Assembly: GCF_028502605.1 (NCBI RefSeq)
Contig: NC_079233.1
Coordinates: 1,798,001-1,862,000 of the forward strand
Source: Trichoderma breve
Taxonomy: Eukaryota; Ascomycota; Sordariomycetes; Hypocreales; Hypocreaceae
Length of the DNA: 64,000 nucleotides
Direction: 5' to 3'
Position 1 is the first letter of the stretch. The number at the start of each line of letters is the position of its first letter. Below are positions 24,552 to 34,673 of this stretch, one piece after another. The notes under the pieces were generated by a model. That model searched no databases and had not been told where the DNA came from. It saw only the letters and a list, made by a program, of their open reading frames with translations. The position numbers and the translations under genes were made by a program.

Positions 24552-25202
24552 TGTGGCTTCCCCCGGTACCAAAGCCCGTGTTAAGGGTCGCAATGATACC
24601 GTAAGCCCAAGAGAGGCTCCACGGGAGTCCAATCTAAGAATACAGACTCAATCGACACAATCACGGGACAGAAGTGATTCTGTTTCCACGAGAGAGCTAG
24701 AGCGGGAGGAACGCGACTTGTAGGAGGGGCAGTGAGGTCACTAGTATTATCCGATATAATTCCGCAGGCCTACCCTGCGATAGCTCGAGATGTAGAGATG
24801 CTTGGATTGATATTGAGGCGATGCGAGTGAATGATGCGAGAGAAGAAATGGTGTTTATGGTTAGGGATATGGGAGAAATATGTGTGTGAGCTTGTTTAAG
24901 CTTTTGTTAATTGTATGCGTGTTTTGTTTATGTTACGTCTTTTGCTCTGTTGAGTGGAAACTCAATGCGACGGGTTGTAATGGCAACAAGAGCGCCTCAA
25001 AAGTTTGGATGAATATTGATATGTTATCTGTTACTGTAGCTTTTAGAAGCAATCGCCATTGACTCACAGAGCATAGGTAGGTAGTAATCTTGATGGGATG
25101 CAATTAAAGCTGGGATTTGAATAGAGACACAGAAAACAAAACAGGAAGCCGTGGAGGGAGAAAATCGGTATCGTCACTGGTAAGCACATCGCACTCATCA
25201 GG
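24552..25202. other. Intergenic region upstream of PAN2
   Basis: About 650 bp, AT-rich on the right side. It holds the PAN2 promoter and the 3' end of the next gene. No further gene is supported. Confidence 0.5.
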
Positions 25203-26106
25203 TTATAAACAACTCTTTTTTATTTCAATTCTAGGAACTTGGTATATTGTGAAATTGACAGGATATGCCCCCTTTGGATTCCCTGGGAGCCAAGCAACCG
25301 CCTCCCCCGCTGGCTCTACCTCTACCTTCCATTTGGTTCTTGTTAATTCTCCTACCTCGTCCCAGAGACGTTGGAAGCTTTCCTGGTTGTGAAGATAGGG
25401 CGAGGAATCGTTCTTCTCAACCTCGCGAGCGGTGGTAACGCCTGCATGGCGGCCGTATATAAATGCGTTGCGTATTCCGGGCTGCAGAAAGTCGACGAGT
25501 CGTTTACCGATGTACAACTGCTGTTTCCAGCTAAATAGGTGGAAGAAGCTTCCGGCGTGGATGATGCTGACCTGACCGTTGAGCTCCTCTAAGCTTAAAT
25601 CGTCGGGATCGGTCAAGTCTCCCACGGTAAAATGGGCGCCCAGGCTGTTCCTATCTTGGAAGAGATCATAGCCAGATGAAATCATGTGAGAACTTGAGTC
25701 GAGCCCGAATAACCGTGATCCATCAACGCCGTCGTCTCGAAATTGGCGAAGAGCTTGTCCAAGCCCGCAGCCCAGGTCTAGGAGGGCGTCCCGAGATTGA
25801 GATAGTCTGAGGCGGAAAAGAGCCTGTTGATAGCGAGAGTCGTTGGCATCGTGTATTATTAAGAACTTCCATCGCCCAATAAAGGGCATTCGCGAACTCG
25901 CCCAAGCCGCTTCTCGCTATAAGAATCAATCAGATAAGCGGATGAATGACCGGCGACAGGCGTAGATGACTTACAATCCTGATAAGATGAGGCTCAATCT
26001 CGTCGGCTGGGATTTTGCTATACCGGATGAGCAACTCCCGGATCGGCGCTATGTTATCCGGAAGATTAGGCATAAAGGCCCATTTTTGTATCTCTAGGAT
26101 GTCCAT
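25203..26106 (-). CDS. Class I SAM-dependent methyltransferase (small, fungal)
   Basis: Two exons, complement(join(25203-25916, 25975-26106)), give 846 nt or 281 aa. The junction joins 'EPHLIRI' to 'REAAWASSRMPFIGRW', a spacing typical of fungal small-molecule methyltransferases. SAM motif I is 'LLDLGCGLGQALRQF', followed by 'LFGLDSSSHMISSGYDLF' and the later 'SIIHAGSFFHLFSW'. Proteins of this group often sit in secondary-metabolite loci, but no backbone synthase is within this window, so a specific pathway role cannot be claimed. The start was moved to 26106, the first in-frame ATG; earlier codons in the frame are non-ATG. It is divergent from the RGT1-like gene. Confidence 0.8.
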
Positions 26107-27566
26107 TCCATGAGACGGAAGAGGCTCCAACACGCGACGAAAATAGAGTGTAGCCGTGAGCTACGGTATCGGATCAGAGAGTGCGAGATGGATCAATCGC
26201 CGGTGTGCAGAGGACGCGACTTCACAGCTCGCAGCTCTCTCTCGATGGCCTAGATGAGCAGCACCCAGGGATCCATCTAGCGGAATGGCAATCAAAGGAG
26301 ACCGTCCATCTTGACCGACTGTAGAAATTCAACGCACTCCGTAAAACACACGTAGGTATCAGACGATGATTGGAAATGGTGTCAATGCAAGGGCTCAAGA
26401 GGCATGACGGTCAAGGTTGTGATGAGCTGGCAGAGGCTTGAAACGTATCCGAGGTATCAGCTCCATTGGCCCCGGCCCAGAGGAAGCAGGGCGAAGGCTA
26501 TTAGGGAGGTAGACCTACTTTGCGCCTAGGCAAAAGCCAAGCCACTCGATAGCAAATTTAGGTAAATGCTAAGCAAAAGTTAGGCAAAGACTAGGGGGGC
26601 CATATGCAAATAAAATGCAATCATGGTTCTATGCAGCTTCGACTGCATATTGACCCTCTTTTTGTTGCCCGCTGCGGAATGTTGCATGATAAATTGATAA
26701 ATGATAAGGGACTGCTGAGTCAGAAAATCACCAATGCCGAGATAGCACCTAGGAGTGTTACAGTAGCAGCTACTGAACTCCGAATACCTTGACAGCTCAA
26801 TCAAATCATCAAATCAACCTAAGCAAACTGGCAGCTCCCCCGGATGTCGGATCGGATTCTCCGGTACTAAGAGCAAATCCCCTGATGCCTGTAGACCCTG
26901 TCAAGCCTGTATCATACGCGTGCTAGTCTATTGCTACTGTAACTAATGCACAAAGACACAAAGGGATAGCTGACTCATCATGCGCGCGGTCACCGGAACG
27001 ACAACGGAAGCAGAGGCAAAAGAAACGGAGCAACTACGGAGTACGTACTCCGAAAAAGGCAGAAGCAAAAAGCAGAGGCCAAAAACAGAAGCACGCAAAA
27101 TTGAGCCGAATATTTTCCGCCACGCCTCGGAGAAAATTCTTTCCTCCTCCCTCTCTGCCTAATGGAAAGGCGAAAAAGGGCACACCAACATCCCGTCGCC
27201 TATTCCCACGCGGCGACGAGTTATTCCTTTCCGTTCAAACGGCCCAGTTTCGCAATTACCATCATCCGTATTCCAATGCGATAGAGTGTAAGTCAGCGAT
27301 CCGGCAGCTTAGCGATGGCTGCAACAAAAAGACAAGACAAATCCAAACCTACATAGACACGCTGTCGAGTGACAAGCTGGCTGACAATGGCTTCAGTGTC
27401 CGCATTGTATCGGCGTCGGATCGCCTCTAGCAATCGCGTAACAACCGCGTCTGCCCTGTCTATTTTCACCCACGACTCTGCGTAGAATCTCACAGGGTGT
27501 TATCACCACTGTCATCTCACCACTGTCATCTCACAAAGACTTCACGTAACTGCCTTCCCGGCGATT
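26107..27566. promoter_or_regulatory. Divergent region with clustered CGGANNA sites before the RGT1-like gene
   Basis: This 1,460-bp spacer separates two outward-facing genes. On the right side five matches to the yeast Rgt1 consensus CGGANNA are seen, listed under the separate site entry. A doubled motif 'CACCACTGTCATCTCAC' is present near 27505-27533. No gene is supported. Confidence 0.55.
27026..27268. promoter_or_regulatory. Cluster of five Rgt1-type sites with a 16-bp palindrome
   Basis: Matches are CGGAGCA (27026-27032), CGGAGTA (27037-27043), its inverted copy TACTCCG (27046-27052), CGGAGAA (27128-27134) and TCATCCG (27262-27268, minus strand). The middle two form the perfect palindrome CGGAGTACGTACTCCG at 27037-27052. 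Yeast Rgt1 recognises CGGANNA. Binding here is inferred. Confidence 0.5.
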
Positions 27567-29982
27567 ATGGGTCCCGGTCGTGAGGGTGAGGCGGAGGAGG
27601 CCAACAACATGTCGTACCCTTCACCGGGTGCCGAGGGCCTTGATGCAGGCCCATTCTATCACACAGCCACTCGCGATGAGACTCATGAGCATGAGGAGCA
27701 CCAGCAGACCCATGACCAGCATGATCCTACCCAGGTTCACACACAAGAGCAAGATCATGGCCAGATTCCCACGCACGAGCCGGCGTCTCCCCAACATCAC
27801 ATCCAACGGCCGCCCAACCTGGAAGAACTTCAGCTGGCCGCCCAGCTTGGACAAGGCTTAGCAGGAACCTCTCTCATCCCAACCACTGATCCTAGTATGA
27901 ACGTGGAAGATCCGGGCATGCGTAACATTATGCCACATCCCGAGCCAGACCAGCACCAGACACCATCGTATGTTCACGAGGCACCGGCATCAGATCATAT
28001 GGTGCCGCATGCGCTCCCAGTTGCCGTGGGACCTCCGCTACCACCGTATGCTATGGGAGGAGACGGCATCCCACCGAGAAAGCGATCAAAGGTGTCACGT
28101 GCTTGTGATGAGTGCCGGCGAAAGAAGATCAAATGCGATGCTCAATCAGATACCGGTGATAGCCCCTGTTCCAGTTGTGCTCGGTCATCTATGCGATGTC
28201 TGTTCAGCCGTGTTCCCCAAAAGCGCGGTCCATCTAAGGGGTATGAATATTCACGTCTTTTCTTTTGTTGCCTTGCTATTGCACTAGCTGCTGCAGAATA
28301 CTCTGATCAACTGACATATGAGACAGGTATATCAAAGAGCTAGCAGACAGGATACATAGCATCGAGAACAAGCTGGAGTCTGAAGGTAGCCTTACCCAGG
28401 ACGAAATTGACCGACTGTTGACACCAGGAAGCCATCGAGCTTACAATGGCTTAGCCCCTCCCGAGGACCCAAATCGGAAGAGACCGTTTTCCAGCATATC
28501 AGCAACCGACTTCAACGCAACAGCTCCTCCTCGACAGGCACCATGGGGACCAGAGTCGCGACCAATAATACCATCCGCTACACCTTCGGACGGCTTTGCA
28601 CCCCCAACGTTTGCTAATAATTCGCTGGCGCCTCCATCTGCGGCAATCAAGACGGACAGCGCGCCACCAAAGCCACCTGTGGCAGCAATGGACTCTCAGG
28701 TTGTGGAAGCAGAGGAGGTACCTGAGATTGACGAAGATTCTTTACATGAGTAAGCATCCCCCTTTACCTTTCCCGGAGCCAAAGCTGATGAAGTATACAG
28801 CTATCTTGCCCATGTTCAAGCCATATATCCCATACTTCCCAGCAGCAAGGCAAGGATTCAGTCTTTGCTGTCTCAATGCCCGTCCACCGTGAGGACGGCA
28901 TTTATCACAGCTCTTCAAGCAGTCGGGCAATCATCAGGAGACACACAAACTGCGAGTTCCCTTTTGCACGAGTGGGAGAGCAGCGAGGCGCCACACTCGC
29001 GTGCCACCGACATTGTGCATGCTCAGACGCTTCTTCTCCTGATAATCGACGCAGACTGGCGCGCCTCATCTCAGCTGCCGTTTCTCCTGGCCAGAGCAGT
29101 GGCACTTGCGAATACGATGAAGCTGTGGAAGTTTACACCGATTGAGTCTGCCTCGGAATCAGACTCTGACGATCAGCTGTGCGTGCGGATCTGGTGGTCC
29201 CTTGTACTGATGGATCGCTGGCACGCGGCTGGAACAGGAAAACCAGCGCAGATCCCAGACAGCAGCGTTGTTGCGCCCGCTGGACTGGAGAACACCCTGG
29301 GCGAGGTGTGCTACTATTTAAATCGTGAGTTGGAGCAGCAAAGGAAACATGCCGCTATAATTTGTTGCTAATGGAGATTCGTCTAGGGTTATCGAAGCTG
29401 CTAAATAGGACTGCATTTGTGATTTCCACGATGCAGCCGGGCACATCTACCGCCGAACCCGCCATGGCGGCCATTCTTGCGGACTACATTGAGAACTACC
29501 GTGAAGATCTTCCAGGCCACATTGAGGCTGCGTCGTACCCATTGGTGCATCTTGCATACTGGCACTGCAAGCTATTGGTGACATTATTAACACCAGGGGC
29601 CACGCCAACTGAGACGCTGTGGCCGACGTCTGAGCTGGCTACCTTGCTGCTAGCAAATGCGCACCTGAGGAGCCCCTTTACCAACCATTTCGTTTCTCTA
29701 GTCACCATGTCACTGTCCAAACTGTCCAAGATGGACAGCTCCCGCGAAGGCGCTGTGCGGCTAATGAAGGAGATACTGGAGAAGCCTAGCGGAGGGCACT
29801 GGGACAGTGTTAGGGAGAAGCTAACCGAGCAGCTGCGGCCGACATCGTCGGTGGAGGCTACTGCAAGCCAAGGCCTGCAGCATCTGGCGGATTTGGCGAC
29901 GGCCCATGAGGGCATTGCGCCTGGCCCTGATGACATTACGTTTGGTCCCACGCTCGCGTCGGGCTATCTGGACGTTGCTTAG
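27567..29982 (+). CDS. Zn2Cys6 transcription factor, RGT1-like (glucose transport regulator family)
   Basis: Exons 27567-28240, 28327-28749, 28801-29324 and 29387-29982 total 2,217 nt or 738 aa; junctions keep frame (for example K-G|Y-I-K-E-L-A). The N-terminal ~170 residues are H/Q/P-rich. The zinc cluster starts at Cys180: C-x2-C-x6-C-x10-C-x2-C-x6-C. The linker 'FSRVPQKRGPSKGYIKELAD' and a short coiled coil (IHSIENKLE) follow. This binding domain plus linker is typical of fungal proteins annotated as Rgt1-like glucose transport regulators. The remaining part is the fungal-specific regulatory domain ('YLAHVQAIYPILPSSKARIQ', 'WWSLVLMDRWHAAGTGKP'). In yeast, Rgt1 represses hexose transporter genes when glucose is low; the function here is only inferred. 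Its own upstream region holds clustered sites of the matching type. Confidence 0.85.
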
Positions 29983-32900
29983 GAGGAGGAAGACACTGAC
30001 TGTATTGTTGACTGTATTGTTGGCTGATTACATGGCGTCTGGATAATGATGTGATGCCAGGAGGTTGAATCTGGACTGTATAATTAGGACCCCGTTTGAT
30101 TCCTTTCCCCTTCTCATCCTGTCTGTTTTGCATGTGGTATGATACTGGGAGAACATGGCGGTGGAGAGCAGCCCTGGTGCTGCAGCCATGGTGTCAAAAG
30201 CTTGTGGCTTGATGACAGGGCGATATGACTGGTCGACTTGCTCTTGGATTGACCAAAGGCATACACGAACGACCACACACTACTCGTTAGATGCAGGATA
30301 GGATGCTAGCTAATGGGCACTGCCGGGACGCTGTCAAGCTGTCTGCGTAGATGCTATACTAGGCAGACGAAGAGTAATGAAAACAAATCCCTGCGCATTA
30401 GGTCGATCGGTGAGGCTGAGATGGTCCCATGGGGAGGATCTGTGTACTAGGCCTAGTAATTACTGCCCATTGTATGGATCCTTCTGCCGTGCCACCTTTT
30501 TTTGATTGCATGTTTGACATTACCCGAGCTCGCTTTTTACCCTAGCAAGCAAAAGAAAATCAGGATTTTCTTTTTAGCGAACGTTGTCTTTACTTCAAAC
30601 AATTGTTCTTTCTTTTTGCCGCTAGACCCTGCGTCCTGTGTGTGTGCGGCTGGACTCTAACCCAGCCAATAGCAACCCGTACCAAATGGCCCAACAACAG
30701 CCGCCGTCAAAAAAACGAAGTTGTTCCTGTTTTCTTGTCCCGAAACATTCCCTTCGGCTCCCCATGAGGTGATCGCCGGCCCTTTCCGCTCTCCCATCCA
30801 ACCCCGGGGAGGGCGCTTCCCATCTGGAAGGAAACCAACAGAGCATAACAGCATCTACACCGAAAAAGGGCGGCGACTGAATACATCACCCCCTCCTTCT
30901 ATCAATAGCCTTTTTTGCCTTTTGATTGTCACCGTATCAATTTGGCCTATCCGGCTCTATTCCAATACGAACGAAAACAAAAAAAGAACCCCACGTACAT
31001 ACAGTGAGCCAACCAACCTACCTTTATTTTAGCAGCCAAAAAACGCTTCAATTGGTATGTGTACGAGTACATACTGTATGTACCAAGCCCAGTTCGCTCT
31101 CCCACGCCAAGATCAGCCAATTCCTGCATGTCACAGACTGGCCTAGGCCTCTGCCCTCTCTACTCTTTTCGCCCTGTAGCATGCAAAGCCTAACATTCCG
31201 GAGTATTATCTTTCTTCCCCTCCCCCAGAAAAGTCGGCATGTACAGTATCTCGAACCTATTACAGCTGCTACCTGCGGTTTGCCTTTCCTCCGTTTCTTA
31301 CCCCTCTCACCTAAAAATAAAAGATGGGATGACATAGGAGAACAGAAGAGGGCGCACGTTTAAACTATCTGTGTGTACGAGTATGTCTTGTGTCCGTCAT
31401 CCATTTCGCACGGCGGCCGCGTCCTCTCAATCCCCCATCCCATCTCCGTGGCCCAAAGCTTTTCAGTGGGATTACTTTCCTTTTCCCGGCCACTTCTCAT
31501 TGGATCATCTAGATTCCCTCTGTTCCCTCTTTTTTTTGTGGATTTTTTTTTTGTTTCTGGCAGAATGCTTTTGATCCACCTTGGCTTTCACTTTTCTCCA
31601 GTGACATCGAGACTTGGACCAGCTTTAGTGCAGTGGCGGGTACCTCGACCTTAAAACTTGTCTATACCGTCCTAGCAAAAGCACGTAGCACGCCTTGTCC
31701 CTAGAGCTTTCCAAACGTTTACAGGTACTAGACCTTTAGTTGCTGGGCCTTTCTCGTGCTGTTTTATTCATACGGAGTACTTGGTTCCTGAAGCCGTAGC
31801 CACACATTCTCGCCGTACCTGACCTAACACCTTTAGTTAAGTACCTGATAGCTTATCCCGTTAGTGAAAAAAAGGAAAGAAAAAATCTTCACCCACTCTA
31901 AAATACAGTCTCCGGAGGCTCTGGAACAATCGACTACCAATACAGTGTTGGTCGTCTCGCACGCTCGTTAGGTAATGCCCCAAGCGCTGTCTCCCGGCCA
32001 AGGCGACCGGCATCTGCCAGGCAGCCTACCAATTACCACACATTTACATAGCCGTTGGGGCCGTAAAGGCCCTGCCTCGGTGGCGTTGTCTGTGCTGTAA
32101 GATGGGACTCCCAGAAGTTGTGTGCTGTTTTAGATCAAAGTCGCTGCTTTCTATTGTTGCGCGCAGAGTCTATATACTGAAACATGACATGATTCAAGTG
32201 ATCAGAAAGGATATAAAAAAAAGAATTCAAGGCGCGACCCCTATTGGGTCGTCCCGAGAATAAACAACGGTCTATCTGTCCCATAAAACTGTAATATGTG
32301 CAGCGACTCTGAACAATGCTCCGCCAAATGCGGGCTTGCAGCAAGAAAGAGAAAAAGCCATCATCATGTCCTCGTAAAGCCAAGCAAGCCATTGGGCCGG
32401 CTAAGGCCAGTGAGAAAAGATCCAAAAGAAAAATCAGGTAGCAGACGCATGGGACCCTCCACCCAACAACGCAGATCCAGCGTCATCAAGCAAAAGAGAG
32501 AAAAAACAGCCCAGCGACGCACCGATCAAAACCCCAGACACCGAAGCCTTGTCCCACCTTCATTGCCCACGTTTCCCCCCCTCCTAAGTTGCCCCTGGTC
32601 CCCACCCCACAAATTGTAGCCCGTGCCCCATTGTATGATTTCTAGAGACGAGGAAAAAAAAAGGTGTCCGCTTGTTTCCTAACCCGCAGGGCCGGTGTTT
32701 CAGCGGACGGGAAAAAAAAGGTGAAGGAAAGAGAGGCTGGCTTGAGTTGAGTCGTCCTAGGCGCTGTTCCGGAGCAGCCTAATCTGAGCCAGCCGTCTTG
32801 ATCCCCAAAAGAAGCGAAACAAGGAAATTTGGATGCTCGCAAAAAAAGTGTCGCTCAAGTATAGCCGACCGAAATGAATCAGGTGTACGCCCTCCAGACC

Positions 32901-33092
32901 ATAAATGCCCTTTTTTTTGTGTCGTTGTATATAGCGGGTTCCCAACGCCTCTGTCGTTAACGCGTTCAAGATGCCAACCACCATTGGGGTATTCTGTGCG
33001 CCAGGTAAAACATAAAAAAACAAATCAAAAGACCAAACAATAAAGGGGGGGAAATTGCATTCCCAAATAGAAAGTAAAAGCCCGAAATGCCA
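29983..33092. other. Long convergent intergenic region without a supported gene
   Basis: About 3.1 kb between the stop codons of the RGT1-like and copper-fist genes. Pyrimidine-rich and T- or A-homopolymer runs are common. Open frames are short and low-complexity. No tRNA, 5S rRNA or transposon signature was seen. Long 3' UTRs or a non-coding transcript remain possible. Confidence 0.5.
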
Positions 33093-34673
33093 TCACATTT
33101 CCCAGTAGCCGCCTAATGAGCCAGCGCCGAGGGTGTCGGTGTTCTCCTCTACCGCAGTGACGCTGCCACTGTAGTTGGGAATGTAGAAGGCGGGGTCGTC
33201 CTCGACCGTGGAGAAGTCGCCGGTGAGAGCTTGGTTGTCGGTCTTGTCGAAGAGGCTGTAATCCAGGCTGGCGAGGTCGACGTTGGGTCGGAGGAAGCTA
33301 CTGCTGGTGGCAAATCCTTCAAAGTCGCCCTCGCCGCCGGGCATGAAATCTTCCACTTCAGAGACATCGCCGGACGTGGACCTTGTGCCGGCCAGGTTGG
33401 GCAGCTGCTCGGAGCCGCTACCGAAATCGAGCTGGCCGGTGAACTGCGTGCCGGCCTGGCTGTAGCTCGAGGGGGTGAAGCTTTCACCGTTTGCTTCCCT
33501 CAGGTCGAGGTGGCTCCAGTCAACTGACTGCGCCAGGCTCGCGCTCATGATGGGTCCGTCGCCGTCCGGAAGACCGCTGGAAAACAGGTCAAAGCTGGTG
33601 CTGCCGGCATAGGTAGAGTAGTTTGAGATGCCGGAAAGATCGAGTGGCGGCAGGTTGCCGTTGAGCTGCGAAAAGGTGGAGGCAGACATGAGAGGGGACG
33701 TCGCCTCCGACTTGACCAGGCGCTGTTCCCGGGCGAGGAAGTTGTGCTGCAACGACGCATGGCCCTCGTTCTGTGCTTGATAAAGCAGGTTGTCGGTGCT
33801 GGTGCCAAGGCTTCCGGCGCTGGCGGCCGAGTTGACCCTGTTGAGCTGATACGGCCCGCACTTTTGTGAGGCACGGTTGTGCTTGGCCGGCTTGTGGTGG
33901 CCGTGCTGGTCAAAGGTCATGCCAATGTCGGACGAGTGAATCGTGTTGGCCCGTCGCCGTCTTGGAACTGGTCGAGGAGGCAGGGTGGCTGCCTTCATTT
34001 CGCCCTCCGAATCGGACTCCGGCACGGTGTCCAGTGCCACGTCCTTCTTTCCGGCGCAGGTGCATCGTCCGCCATGGTTGCAGCAGCACGTCTCTGCATG
34101 GGAGGATGACAGATTAGAACCGGGAGCTTGTGGAGGAGGACACGCAGCCTCGTATTCTGTAAAACTGTAAAACTTACCAAGGTGTCCGTCCACGGGCGGT
34201 TGCAGGTGCACGCACTTGCTCGTCTTCTCGCCGCAATCGCACTTGATGTGAGCGGACCGGGACTTGCGCTGCGAGCGACAGTGCGCACATTGCGAGACGG
34301 GACGGCCCTTCTTGTTAATGTGTTGAAGAGGACGACCTGCAGGGCTGTCAGTTAGCAATTGACTTTTGCGACAAGTCTTTTCGTCTTCTCGTGTGTTTGC
34401 GTTGCCCATGGTGGCACAAGCCTTGATAGAGTTTTTGGCCGTATAGCCTCCGCCAACTGGCAGCTTCGAGGCCGACACGGACCAAAAAAGCCAATTCAAG
34501 GCCAGTCCACCATAGTATTTTTTGGAGATGGAGGGGAGAATGCCGGCCGCGGGGCAGAAAACCACTTTGACTGGGTTATATGCGGGCGACTCACCTGAAT
34601 GTTGACAGTTGCTGACGCGGTGGCCGCGCACGCAAGCCTCACAGGCAAACTTCTCGCCGTCAATTATCATCAT
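33093..34673 (-). CDS. Copper-fist DNA-binding domain transcription factor
   Basis: Copper-fist proteins (yeast Ace1/Mac1, Podospora GRISEA type) bind DNA and sense copper. The CDS is complement(join(33093-34093, 34178-34336, 34595-34673)), 1,239 nt or 412 aa. The start is the first of two adjacent ATGs: 'MMIIDGEKFACEACVRGHRV'. The N-terminal module shows the zinc-binding C-x2-C, 'GHRVSNCQHS', then the minor-groove 'KKGRPVSQCAHCR' segment, split by an intron after 'QHS'. A Cys cluster 'ETCCCNHGGRCTCAGKKD' follows at about residues 80-97 and could bind copper. The C-terminal region is Ser/Gly/Asp-rich and looks like an activation domain. Whether it handles copper uptake or detoxification is not clear from sequence. 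Confidence 0.92.
   Translation of the reverse strand: MMIIDGEKFACEACVRGHRVSNCQHSGESPAYNPVKVVFCPAAGILPSISKKYYGGLALNWLFWSVSASKLPVGGGYTAKNSIKACATMGNANTREDEKTCRKSQLLTDSPAGRPLQHINKKGRPVSQCAHCRSQRKSRSAHIKCDCGEKTSKCVHLQPPVDGHLGKFYSFTEYEAACPPPQAPGSNLSSSHAETCCCNHGGRCTCAGKKDVALDTVPESDSEGEMKAATLPPRPVPRRRRANTIHSSDIGMTFDQHGHHKPAKHNRASQKCGPYQLNRVNSAASAGSLGTSTDNLLYQAQNEGHASLQHNFLAREQRLVKSEATSPLMSASTFSQLNGNLPPLDLSGISNYSTYAGSTSFDLFSSGLPDGDGPIMSASLAQSVDWSHLDLREANGESFTPSSYSQAGTQFTGQLDFGSGSEQLPNLAGTRSTSGDVSEVEDFMPGGEGDFEGFATSSSFLRPNVDLASLDYSLFDKTDNQALTGDFSTVEDDPAFYIPNYSGSVTAVEENTDTLGAGSLGGYWEM

Noticed and set aside
30926..31363. A 145-codon frame in the convergent spacer
   Set aside because: Serine/proline/leucine-rich reading of pyrimidine-rich sequence; no motif and no conserved start context.
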